A DNA stretch of 64,000 nucleotides from Acidobacteriota bacterium (lineage in GTDB: Bacteria; Acidobacteriota; Vicinamibacteria; Vicinamibacterales; UBA8438). Both the position numbers and the translations under genes were made by a program. The DNA lies in contig VXME01000092.1 in assembly GCA_009861545.1 (NCBI GenBank), positions 1 to 64,000 on the forward strand, given 5' to 3'. Below are positions 44,512 through 52,643 of the stretch, piece after piece. Under the pieces are notes generated by a model that saw nothing but the letters and a program-made list of their open reading frames with translations, was not told where the DNA came from and did no database searches. Numbering within the stretch: the first letter of the stretch is position 1; each line of letters opens with the position of its first letter.

Positions 44512-45300
44512 ATGCCGACCGCACCCGTACTGGCTCTGACCGGGGTGTCGCTCGTCCGCGACGCGCGCACCATTCTCGACCGCATCGACTGGCGGGTGGC
44601 GCCGGGCGACCGCTGGATCGTCCTCGGACCGAACGGCTCCGGCAAGACGTCGCTCTGCCGCCTGGCCGGGCTCTACCTGCACCCGTCGAAGGGCGACGTC
44701 GACGTGCTCGGCGAGCGCCTCGGACGCACCGACGTGCGGGAGCTGCGCACGAAACTGGGCATGACGAGCCAAGCCCTCGCCGACATGCTCCGCCCGGGAC
44801 TGCAGGCGGTCGACCTCGTGATGACCGGCCGCAACGCCGCCCTGGCCCCGTACTGGCACCGGTACGACGACGCGGACCGCGAGCGGGCCGCGGGGCTGCT
44901 GGCGCGGTTCGGCTGCGCCCGGCTCGCGACGGCGCGCTATGCCACCCTCTCGGCCGGCGAGCGCCAACGGGTGCTGCTGGCGCGCGCCCTCATGAGCGAC
45001 CCGCCGCTGCTGCTGCTCGACGAGCCGGCTGCGGGTCTCGACCTCGCCGGCCGGGAGCAGCTCGTGGCCATGCTGGCGGACGTGGCGGCCGACCCCGCCA
45101 CCGCGGCCATCGTGCTCGTAACCCACCACGTCGACGAGATTCCGCCCGGCTTCACGCACGTGCTGATGCTGGCCGACGGACGGGTCGCGGCCCAGGGGCC
45201 GATTGCCGACACGCTGACGGCGGCGAACCTCTCCCGCTGCTTCGGTCTGCGGCTGGCCCTGGCGCGGCAGGGCGGACGCTGGATGGCCTGGGGTGAATGA
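44512..45300 (+). CDS. ABC transporter ATP-binding protein
   Basis: A 262-residue ATPase. Walker A is GPNGSGKTS, the signature is LSAGERQRV, and Walker B is LLLLDEPAAGLD, with the H-loop in LVTHHVDEI. No permease gene is nearby, so it either pairs with a membrane protein elsewhere or acts alone, as the ModF/PhoC-like single ABC proteins do. The start is set just after the divergent glycosyltransferase promoter region. Confidence 0.9.
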   Translation: MPTAPVLALTGVSLVRDARTILDRIDWRVAPGDRWIVLGPNGSGKTSLCRLAGLYLHPSKGDVDVLGERLGRTDVRELRTKLGMTSQALADMLRPGLQAVDLVMTGRNAALAPYWHRYDDADRERAAGLLARFGCARLATARYATLSAGERQRVLLARALMSDPPLLLLDEPAAGLDLAGREQLVAMLADVAADPATAAIVLVTHHVDEIPPGFTHVLMLADGRVAAQGPIADTLTAANLSRCFGLRLALARQGGRWMAWGE

Positions 45301-45314
45301 AGTCCCGGCCGGGA

Positions 45315-46439
45315 TCAGGCCAGGATCGGCGCGTTCTCGCGGAACTCCCGGACGAGCGCCTTCATCACCGCCGCGTAGTCGCCGGTCTCGTCGTAGATGC
45401 GCCGCTGCCGCCGGTAGCTCAGGCCGGTCCCGAGCATGGCGCCGACGCCCTGCAGCTCGGCGTCGCCGCCGAGACGCTTCGCCACCGGCGTCACCTCTTC
45501 CACGAGTCCGACCAGGCTCTCGTCCAGGCGCTCCAGGTTGCCGTCCTCGTCGACGATGATCTCCGCCTCGGTGGACCAGCGCGCCGCCCGCCACTTGTTC
45601 TCGCGGACGATCCAGTGCCGGTGGAGCGGCATGTACATCCCCTCGTCGTACTTCTCTCCCAGCCAGACCACCAGCGCCTGGATCAGCGCGGTGACGGCCA
45701 TCACCTCGTCCAGCGTCGGCAGGCCGTCGCAGATGCGCACCTCGATGGTGCCGAAGGTGGGATGCGGGCGAACGTCCCACCAGATCTCCCGAATCGACTC
45801 GATCGCCTTGGCGCTGACCAGGGTGATCATCAGCCGCTGGAACTCGGCCCAGTTGAGCAGACGGTAGGGCAGGCCGGCGGTCGGCAGGCTCTCGAATATC
45901 TTGCTCCGGCAGGACGCCAGTCCGGTGTCGGCGCCGTTGAAGAAGGGCGAGCTGGCGGAGAGCGCCAGCAGGTGCGGCAGATAGGTGGTCAACCCGTTAC
46001 TGACCGCGATCGCCTTCTCGCCGCTCTCGATGCCTACATGGACATGAACGCCGAAGATCATGAGGCGGCGCGCCGGCCACTGGCACTGATCGACCAGCCG
46101 CCGATAACGCTCCGAGTCGGTGATCCGCTGCTCCGCCCACCTCGAGAAGGGGTGCGTGCCGACGCATGCCACCTGGTAGCCGAGCTCGTCGGTGACGTCC
46201 AGGAGCTGGGAGATACGCTCCTGCAGGTCCCGGCGCACGGCGGCGACATCCTCGCAGACGTCCGTGTTCAGCTCGATGGTCGACTCGATGAGCTCCGCCT
46301 TGACGTGCGCGACGTCGGCGGTCTTCTGCAGAATCGCCGGCGCGCCGGCGACCAGGTTCATGGTCTCGGGATCGAGGAGCTGCAGCTCGAGCTCCACCCC
46401 GACCGTCGGACGCGGCGATCCACGGAACGCAATCCTCAT
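45315..46439 (-). CDS. Glutamate-cysteine ligase-like carboxylate-amine ligase (YbdK type)
   Basis: A 374-residue protein. PTVGVELELQLLDPETM, KAELIESTIELNTDVCED, the long RLMIFGVHVHVGI motif, and HPTFGTIEVRICDGLPTLDE are the hallmarks of the GCS2/YbdK family, which ligates glutamate to an amine. The C-terminus RRQRRIYDETGDYAAVMKAL is also typical. The start at 46439 puts MRIAFRGSPRPTVGVELE at the N-terminus; a longer frame exists. It may make a glutathione-like thiol or a different glutamyl compound. Confidence 0.88.
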   Translation of the reverse strand: MRIAFRGSPRPTVGVELELQLLDPETMNLVAGAPAILQKTADVAHVKAELIESTIELNTDVCEDVAAVRRDLQERISQLLDVTDELGYQVACVGTHPFSRWAEQRITDSERYRRLVDQCQWPARRLMIFGVHVHVGIESGEKAIAVSNGLTTYLPHLLALSASSPFFNGADTGLASCRSKIFESLPTAGLPYRLLNWAEFQRLMITLVSAKAIESIREIWWDVRPHPTFGTIEVRICDGLPTLDEVMAVTALIQALVVWLGEKYDEGMYMPLHRHWIVRENKWRAARWSTEAEIIVDEDGNLERLDESLVGLVEEVTPVAKRLGGDAELQGVGAMLGTGLSYRRQRRIYDETGDYAAVMKALVREFRENAPILA

Positions 46440-46488
46440 CAATGCCCCTTCCCGAACGCTCTTGCCGGCGCGCAAGCCAACTGATTAT

Positions 46489-46938
46489 ATGGGGGTCGTG
46501 CCGCCGCGCCGCTCGCCCTTCTGGCGTTACACCGCGCTGCAGGTGCCGGGCTGGGTGCTGGCCCTGGCCCTCGGCTGGTGGATCCACACGTCGTTCGACG
46601 CACCGGGATGGGTGGCGCCCGCGATCCCGCTGGTCTGGGTCGTCAAGGACATGGCGCTCTACCCGCTGCTGCGCAGCGCCTACGACGTGAACGAGGCGCC
46701 CCCGGTGGAACGCCTCGTCGGGCGCCGCGGGGTGGCCATCGAGCCGCTGGCCCCGTCCGGTTACGTGCGCATCGGCGGCGAGCTCTGGCGGGCGCGGGCG
46801 GGGGACGCGGCGCCCATCCGCACGGGGCTGGCGGTGGAAGTCGTCGGCGCCGAGGGGCTCGTCCTGTCTGTTCGGCACGCCGGCGCGGAAACGAGCGCCG
46901 ACGGGCAGGCCGACTCCGCTCGCCACCCGTCCGGTTGA
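46489..46938 (+). CDS. NfeD-like membrane protein
   Basis: A 149-residue protein with two N-terminal hydrophobic segments (LQVPGWVLALALGWWI, GWVAPAIPLVWVVKDMALYP) and a C-terminal OB-fold of the NfeD type (VGRRGVAIEPLAPSGYVRIG, GTGLAVEVVGAEGLVLSVR-like). Full NfeD proteins work with stomatin-like partners in membrane quality control; no such gene is nearby. A GTG nine bases downstream is an alternative start. Confidence 0.75.
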   Translation: MGVVPPRRSPFWRYTALQVPGWVLALALGWWIHTSFDAPGWVAPAIPLVWVVKDMALYPLLRSAYDVNEAPPVERLVGRRGVAIEPLAPSGYVRIGGELWRARAGDAAPIRTGLAVEVVGAEGLVLSVRHAGAETSADGQADSARHPSG

Positions 46939-46975
46939 GAACGGCCGGACGGAGGCGCCGGACGCCGGCCGGCTC

Positions 46976-47953
46976 TCACGCGCCGGCGCCTGCCGCCCCC
47001 GCATCCCGGACGGGCACGCCGCCCGCCTGCGCGCGCTGCCAGTCGACGGTGCGCCGGAGCCCCTCCTCGACCGCCACGGCCGGCGCGAGGCCCAGGAGCT
47101 CGCGGGCCAGCGACACGTCCGCCTGCGAGTGCCGGACGTCGCCGGGTCGCGAGTCGGCGCGGCGCGGCTCGACGAAGCTCCCGGTGGCCCGCTGCAACGC
47201 CGCGCACAGCGCGTTGACCGACAGTCGGCCGCCGCGGGCGACGTTGACGGCCCGTCCCGAGATCCCCGGCGCGGCGCAGGCCTGCAGGACGCCGCGGGCG
47301 ATGTCGGTGACGTAGGTGAAATCACGCGTCTGCTCGCCGTCCCCGTAGATCGTCGGTGCGCGTCCCTCGAGCAGCGCCGCCGTGAACAGCGAGATGACGC
47401 CCGAGTAGGGCGACAGCGGCGATTGCCGCGGTCCGAACACGTTGAAGAACCGCAGCGCGACCGTCTCCAGCCCGTACAGCCGGCTGAACAGCGCCGCGTA
47501 CTGCTCGCCGATCAGCTTGTGCAACGCGTACGGCGACAGGGGCGCGGGGCGCAGCCCCTCGTGCTTCGGCAGGGTCTCCGACTCGCCGTAGACGGACGAC
47601 GAGCTGGCCAGCACCACCCGCCGCACGCCGGCCTCGCGGGCGGCGAGCAGCAGCTCGTGCGTCGCCTCGACGTTGGCGCGGTGGGCACGGCGCGGCTCCC
47701 GCACGGATCGCGGCACGGAAGGGATCGCCGCCAGGTGGATGGCGCAGTCGACCCCGGCCACCGCCGCCTCGGCTACCTGCCGCTCGGCGAGGTCGGCCTC
47801 GACCAGCTCGATCTCCGGATGCGCCGCCAGATTGTCGCGGCAGCCGGTCGACAGGTCGTCCACCACGCGGACCGCGTCGCCGCGCGCGGCGAGCGCGTCC
47901 ACGACGTGGGACCCGATGAACCCGGCGCCGCCGGTGACGAGATAACGCGTCAT
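46976..47953 (-). CDS. NAD-dependent nucleotide-sugar epimerase (GalE-like)
   Basis: A 325-residue short-chain dehydrogenase/reductase. The Rossmann motif VTGGAGFIGSHVVDALAARG, the acidic ADP-ribose contact VVDDLST, the catalytic triad in LASSSSVYGE and SPYALHKL (Tyr-x3-Lys), and NVFGPRQSPLSPYSGVI place it among the UDP-sugar 4-epimerases of the GalE/WbpP type. It supplies sugars for surface polysaccharide, in keeping with the nearby envelope genes. The start at 47953 gives MTRYLVTGG. Confidence 0.88.
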   Translation of the reverse strand: MTRYLVTGGAGFIGSHVVDALAARGDAVRVVDDLSTGCRDNLAAHPEIELVEADLAERQVAEAAVAGVDCAIHLAAIPSVPRSVREPRRAHRANVEATHELLLAAREAGVRRVVLASSSSVYGESETLPKHEGLRPAPLSPYALHKLIGEQYAALFSRLYGLETVALRFFNVFGPRQSPLSPYSGVISLFTAALLEGRAPTIYGDGEQTRDFTYVTDIARGVLQACAAPGISGRAVNVARGGRLSVNALCAALQRATGSFVEPRRADSRPGDVRHSQADVSLARELLGLAPAVAVEEGLRRTVDWQRAQAGGVPVRDAGAAGAGA

Positions 47954-48015
47954 GCCTGGAGGCTCGCGGCAAGCCCCGGACCGCCCGACGCCGCTCGGTG
48001 GATACGCCGCCAAGG

Positions 48016-48443
48016 ATTCCGCCGCAGCCGGCGCGTAAGCCGAATTCTGTACCGCGTTCGGTCACGCCATGAGCGCGTCGTCACGCGGCGGCGACCATTC
48101 CTCTGGCCCCGCCGTCGCCGGCGGGATCGAGCAACCTACCCGGAGGCCTCGGACGGGCCGCCCTGTAGCGCCTCCCTATTTGGTCTTGCTCCGTGCGGGG
48201 TTTAGCCTGCCATCCCCCTTGCGGGGGACGCGGTGCGCTCTTACCGCACCTTTTCACCCTTACCGCGCGCCGAGCGAGCGTGCGCGGCGCGCGGCGGTAT
48301 GTTTTCTGTGCCACTTTCCTTCAGGTCGCCCTGACCGGGCGTTACCCGGCGCACTGCCCTGCGGAGTTCGGACTTTCCTCCCCGTCCGATCGCGGCCGAG
48401 GCCGCGCCGGACGCAGCGGCCGCCCGGCCGACTGCGGCGGAAT
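48016..48443 (-). ncRNA. rnpB: RNase P RNA
   Basis: On the minus strand the core elements occur in order: GAGGAAAGTCCGAACTCC, CAGGGCAGTGCGCCGGG, GAAAGTGGCACAGAAAACA, AGGGTGAAAAGGTGCGGTAA, the conserved AACCCCGCACGGAGCAA, and the 3' GAATTCGGCTTA. The ends pair exactly: 48432-48443 is complementary over 12 bases to 48016-48027, giving helix P1. It is the catalytic RNA of tRNA 5' maturation. The coding ORFs here are shadows. Confidence 0.93.
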
Positions 48444-48460
48444 GTCAAAGAACGCTGTCG

Positions 48461-49828
48461 TCAGCCGTCGCTCTCCTGGCTGATGCGGTACTGCTCCAGC
48501 TTCTTGTAGAGATTACTACGGGGCGTGTCGATCTCCTCGGCCGTGCGGGAGATGTTCCAGTCGAGCTCCCGCAGTCGGGCGACGAGGAAGCTGCGCTCGC
48601 TGACCTCCTTGAACTCGCGCAGGGTGCGCGCCCCCGCCGCCGAGCCGGCCGCGGCGGGCCGCTCGTCGAGCCGCAGCACCGAACGCACGTCGCCGAGCGT
48701 GATCGACTGCCCCGAAACCATCACCAGCAGGCGCTCGACCGAGTTGCGCAGCTCGCGGACGTTTCCCCGCCAGTGGTGCCGCGCGAGCGCGCCGACCGCC
48801 TCCTCGCTGAACGGCTTCGGCCGAAAGTTGTTCTCCCGCGCGAACATCGTCGCGAAGTGCCGTACGAGCAGGGGAATGTCCTCCGCCCGCTCGCGCAGCG
48901 GCGGCACCTGAATCGGCAGCACGCTCAGGCGAAAGTACAGGTCCTCCCGGAACTCGCCCGCGTCGATGGCCTGCTCCAGGTTCCGGTGGGTCGCGGCCAG
49001 GACGCGGACGTCCACGCGAATGGTGCGGGCCGACCCCAGCCGCTCCACCTCGCCCTCCTGGAGGACCCGCAGCACCTTGGCCTGCGTCTTCAGCGACATG
49101 TCGCCGATCTCGTCCAGGAAGATGGTGCCACGGTCCGCCTGCTCGAACTTCCCCACCTGCTTCTCGGTGGCGCCGGTGAACGACCCGCGCTCGTGACCGA
49201 ACAGCTCCGACTCGATCAGGTCGTCGGGGATCGCGGCGCAGTTGACCTGCACGAACCGCTCGCGGACCCGCGGCCCGTTGCGATGAATGGCGCGCGCGAC
49301 CAGCTCCTTGCCGACGCCGCTCTCGCCCTGAATCAGCACCGCGCTCCGTACGGGCGCGGCACGCCGGATCTCCTCGGTCATCGCGTGCAGCGCGCGGCTG
49401 TCCCCCACCATCTCGTGGCGCGCCTCGGCGGCCCGCCGCCAGCTCCGGTTCTCCGTGCGGAGCCGGCGCTGGTTCAGGGCGTTGCGGATCGTGACGGTCA
49501 CGCGGTCGGTCGACAGCGGCTTCTCGAGGAAGTCGAACGCCCCGAGCCGGGTCGCCTCCACCGCCGTGCTCACCGTCCCGTGCCCGGAGATGATGACCAC
49601 CGGCAGCAGCTCGTCCAGCGCCCGGATCTTGCGCAGCACCTCGATGCCGTCCATCCCCGGCATCTTGACGTCGAGGAACACCAGATCCGGATCGTCGCGC
49701 TCGACGCACGCCAGCCCCGCCTGCCCGCTGGGGGCGAGCAGGCACTCGTAGCCGTCGTACTCCAGGATCATCTTCAGCGAGTCGCGGATGGCGATCTCGT
49801 CGTCGATGACCACGATGCGGTGCTTCAT
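48461..49828 (-). CDS. NtrC-type sigma-54-dependent response regulator
   Basis: A 455-residue protein. The receiver domain VVIDDEIAIRDSLKMILEYD has phospho-acceptor Asp in FLDVKMPGMDG. The AAA+ domain has Walker A GESGVGKELVARAIH, the sigma-54 contact loop ERGSFTGAT (GSFTGA rather than the commoner GAFTGA), Walker B GTIFLDEIGDM, and the R-finger region. The Fis-type HTH is at the C-terminus (WNISRTAEEIDTPRSNLYKK). No histidine kinase gene is adjacent. It activates sigma-54 promoters; none was identified in the window. The start is at 49828, after an Arg/Pro-rich leader in the longer frame. Confidence 0.92.
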   Translation of the reverse strand: MKHRIVVIDDEIAIRDSLKMILEYDGYECLLAPSGQAGLACVERDDPDLVFLDVKMPGMDGIEVLRKIRALDELLPVVIISGHGTVSTAVEATRLGAFDFLEKPLSTDRVTVTIRNALNQRRLRTENRSWRRAAEARHEMVGDSRALHAMTEEIRRAAPVRSAVLIQGESGVGKELVARAIHRNGPRVRERFVQVNCAAIPDDLIESELFGHERGSFTGATEKQVGKFEQADRGTIFLDEIGDMSLKTQAKVLRVLQEGEVERLGSARTIRVDVRVLAATHRNLEQAIDAGEFREDLYFRLSVLPIQVPPLRERAEDIPLLVRHFATMFARENNFRPKPFSEEAVGALARHHWRGNVRELRNSVERLLVMVSGQSITLGDVRSVLRLDERPAAAGSAAGARTLREFKEVSERSFLVARLRELDWNISRTAEEIDTPRSNLYKKLEQYRISQESDG

Positions 49829-49951
49829 GGCGGCCCTGCGTCCAATCCCGCCGCGCGCGCGACGATCCGGCGGCGGTCGATTGTCCGCCGGGCGCGGCGG
49901 CGCAGGCAAGGCGAGCGGTGTGGCGGTCGGCGCGAACGCGGGCGCGCCGCT

Positions 49952-50926
49952 TCACTCGCGAGGCGGATCGGCGGTCGCCGCCGCCGCAGCCGGATCGGTT
50001 GAAGGCTCCGGTTGCGGATCGGGATCCACCGCCGGCGCGACGGCGTCCGGCTCGGCTTCGTCAGGCGCCGCCACCGACTCCGTGTCCGCCTCCTCAGCCG
50101 CCGGCGCGACCCCGGGGAGGCGAGCCGCGATGCCGTTCAACTCGCCGCGCAGAACGGCGATCTGGTCCTCGAGTGCGTCGCGCACGTCGTCGACGCGGGT
50201 GTTCGCGCCGGCGATCTCCGCCATGACATCGGTGCGCAGCTCCTCGATCCGCTCGTTCACGTCGTCGATGCGCGTGCTCAGGCTGCCGCTGACGCTGGCG
50301 ATCTGCGCCGAGAGCAGTCCGGTCGCCAGCAGGACGACCGGCACGAGGGTTCCGATGATCCACTTCGCGTCGCCGCCCATCGCGATGATCTCGATGTCCG
50401 ACGTGTCGTGGACGGCCGAGCCGGTCTGCGGCGCCTCGTAGGCGGGCGCACCGGTCTCCTGCGCCTCCTCGTGGACGGGCCCTCCTGCCTGCGGCGCCTC
50501 GTGGGCGGGCGCACTGGTCTCCTGCGCCTCCTGGATGACCACGCCGGCCGCCGCGGCCTCGTCGACGGGCGCGCCGGCCTGCGGCGCCTCGTGGATGGCC
50601 ACGCCGGCCTCCGCGGCCTCGTCGACGGCCACGGCGTCCGCCGCCGCGGGCGCGGCCGACGCCGCGGCATGCCGCTCCAGGCAGCTCCGGAGCTCGTCGC
50701 CCGAGCGAATGACGTGCGTGCCGGGAAGGCGCGGGTCCACCTGATCCGGCGTGTAGCCGGTGGGCTCGCCCGTGCTGCCGTTGACGATCCACGAAGCCTC
50801 CGGCCGGCGGGCGCCGAGCAGACGGGAGACCGCCTGCGGCCGAACACCCAGAACCTCGCCAACGGCCCCGAACGTCGCCCGCACCGGCACGGCGTTTAGG
50901 TAATCCAGAATCGTCTCGATGGTCAT
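49952..50926 (-). CDS. HTH domain protein with seven decapeptide repeats, membrane helix and coiled coil
   Basis: A 324-residue protein. The N-terminal 80 residues contain a DNA-binding-like helix-turn-helix with GAVGEVLGVRPQAVSRLLGA, followed by the family block NGSTGEPTGYTPDQVDPRLP. Residues 103-173 are seven ten-residue repeats of the type EAPQAGAPVD, EAQETSAPAH, EAPQTGSAVH; one copy is eleven long. A single transmembrane helix follows (about 189-209, IIGTLVPVVLLATGLLSAQI), then a coiled coil, then an acidic Pro/Ala tail. A DNA-binding head and membrane anchor in one protein is unusual and could tether DNA or sense membrane state. The function is not known. Confidence 0.65.
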   Translation of the reverse strand: MTIETILDYLNAVPVRATFGAVGEVLGVRPQAVSRLLGARRPEASWIVNGSTGEPTGYTPDQVDPRLPGTHVIRSGDELRSCLERHAAASAAPAAADAVAVDEAAEAGVAIHEAPQAGAPVDEAAAAGVVIQEAQETSAPAHEAPQAGGPVHEEAQETGAPAYEAPQTGSAVHDTSDIEIIAMGGDAKWIIGTLVPVVLLATGLLSAQIASVSGSLSTRIDDVNERIEELRTDVMAEIAGANTRVDDVRDALEDQIAVLRGELNGIAARLPGVAPAAEEADTESVAAPDEAEPDAVAPAVDPDPQPEPSTDPAAAAATADPPRE

Positions 50927-51049
50927 GCGCGGCAGAGTAGCACACGCCCGGCCGGGTGACCGCAACAGATTGGTGTGTCGTGCCATCCTCCGAGGCGGCG
51001 GATGCGGGGCAGTCGTCGTCGCAGCTCCTGTTGGGGCAGCAGCTTCCTG

Positions 51050-52560
51050 TCCCCGTCTTCAAATTGACGCGGCGCGCCCGGCATCGAGCCCCGAATCGTA
51101 CCCGGTAGCGGACCGTGGACGAACAGCAATGCGAGCCCCGCCCGCGAGGCGGGTGTCATACCGGGTGCGCAGTCCCGCTTCCGTCGCCCAAGGAGGGACA
51201 AGCGATGAACGGCAACACCCAAGACACCCACCGCCTCCGCACGGACGACATGCACGTGGTCTGCCCGCGTGCGGCCGGCGTGGACGTCCACAAGACGCGC
51301 ATCACCGCCGCGCTACGGGTCTGCGAGGCGGGCGGTGGACCGGCGCGCGTAGTGACGCAGGAGTTCAGCGCGCTGCCGGATGGACTCCAGGCGATGACCG
51401 ACTGGCTCCTTGACCACGACGTCACCGCGGCGGCGCTGGAGAGCACCGGCGTGTACTGGAAGGCCCCGTTCGAGGCCCTCGAAGACGCCGGCATCCGCGC
51501 CGACCTGCACCATGCCGAGCATGTCAGACAGATCCGCGGCAGAAAGACCGACGGCAGCGACAGCCTGTGGCTCGCTCGCGTGTGCCAGTTCGGTCTCGTC
51601 ACGCCGAGCTTCGTCCCGCCGCGTCGCTTCCGCCAGTTACGGCAGTTGACCCGCTACCGCCGGACGCTCGTCGCCGAGCGCAGCCGCGCACGCAATCGGA
51701 TCCACAAGATCCTCGACCACGACGGCCTCCGCCTCGGCGGCGTCCTGTCGGACATCTTCGGCATGAACGGGCGGCGCATACTCGACGGCCTCGCCGCCGG
51801 CCGCCCTGCGCGACGCATCCTGGCCGATGTCACCGGCCACATCCGGGGCAAGCTGGAATTGCTGACCAGGACCCTGGCCGCCACGCTCGACCCGGTCGCG
51901 CTGGTCACGCTGCAGATGCAACTGGAGGCGGTGGACAGAACCGAGGCCGCCATCGCCGCACTCGACGGGCGCATCCAGGCCGCCCTGGCGAACTACAGGC
52001 GTCCCTTGCTGCTGCTACAGACGATTCCGGGCATCGATCTTCGCAGCGCCACCGCGATCCTGGTCGAGATCGGACCGGACGTCGTAGCGTTCCGCAGCGC
52101 GCGCCATCTCGCCGCTTGGGCCGGAGTGGCCCCCGGCAACCATGTCAGCGCCGGCAAACGCCGCTCCGGGCGGGTACGTCCCGGGAACCGCACACTACGG
52201 GCCACGCTGGCCGAATGCGCCCACGGCGCTGCCCGCAGCACCAGCTCGCAGTTCCACCGCTACCACCAGGAGCTTGCGAAGCGCCTCGGCTACCAGCGAG
52301 CCATCCTCGCCACCGCTCACAAGCTGTTGCGTGTGATCCATGCCGTGCTGAGCAATGACCGGCCGTACTCCGACCCGCGCATCGACTACGAGCGTCTCGT
52401 GATCGAATCCGGTGCGCCCCGCTGGATCCGCATGCTCAAGCAGAACGACCTGATCGAGGAGGTGCGATCCATGCGCACCTGATTCAACGGGTATCCGGAA
52501 TCAAGCTGCATCGTGCCGGGCCAAAGACGGGGCTGCCCGGCCCGCCGAGATGATCCGGGT
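51050..52560 (+). mobile_element. IS110-family insertion sequence (ends approximate)
   Basis: The transposase gene at 51205-52482 is flanked by non-coding stretches: 50927-51204 on the left and 52483-52643 on the right. IS110 elements lack terminal inverted repeats and carry a structured bridge RNA in one end, so exact boundaries cannot be read here. The right flank has a hairpin of GCCGGGC (52515-52521) with GCCCGGC (52535-52541); the left has a GC-rich stem around 51137-51152. It borders the leader-distal end of the CRISPR array. Confidence 0.6.
51205..52482 (+). CDS. IS110-family transposase
   Basis: A 425-residue transposase that starts at 51205 behind AAGGAGGGACAAG. The N-terminal RuvC-like DEDD domain begins VDVHKTRITAALRV and includes ESTGVYWKAPFEALED, HAEHVRQIRGRKTDGSDSLW and a basic helical region. 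The C-terminal transposase_20 domain has LLQTIPGIDLRSATAILVEI and FRSARHLAAWAGVAPGNHVS, with the conserved serine in GVAPGNHVSAGKRRSGR. It is full length. The enzyme uses a guide RNA from the element to choose target and donor. Confidence 0.92.
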   Translation: MNGNTQDTHRLRTDDMHVVCPRAAGVDVHKTRITAALRVCEAGGGPARVVTQEFSALPDGLQAMTDWLLDHDVTAAALESTGVYWKAPFEALEDAGIRADLHHAEHVRQIRGRKTDGSDSLWLARVCQFGLVTPSFVPPRRFRQLRQLTRYRRTLVAERSRARNRIHKILDHDGLRLGGVLSDIFGMNGRRILDGLAAGRPARRILADVTGHIRGKLELLTRTLAATLDPVALVTLQMQLEAVDRTEAAIAALDGRIQAALANYRRPLLLLQTIPGIDLRSATAILVEIGPDVVAFRSARHLAAWAGVAPGNHVSAGKRRSGRVRPGNRTLRATLAECAHGAARSTSSQFHRYHQELAKRLGYQRAILATAHKLLRVIHAVLSNDRPYSDPRIDYERLVIESGAPRWIRMLKQNDLIEEVRSMRT

Positions 52561-52643
52561 CCTTCCGTTCGCTCTCCAATCGCCTGCGCGATCCTGCCGA
52601 TCCGCGGTTACGCCCTTGGTGTGTCTGCATGGGGTGTCGTTTC

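Noticed and set aside
48069-48509. Short ORFs over the RNase P RNA
   Set aside because: The conserved rnpB core and exact pairing of its ends explain this region.
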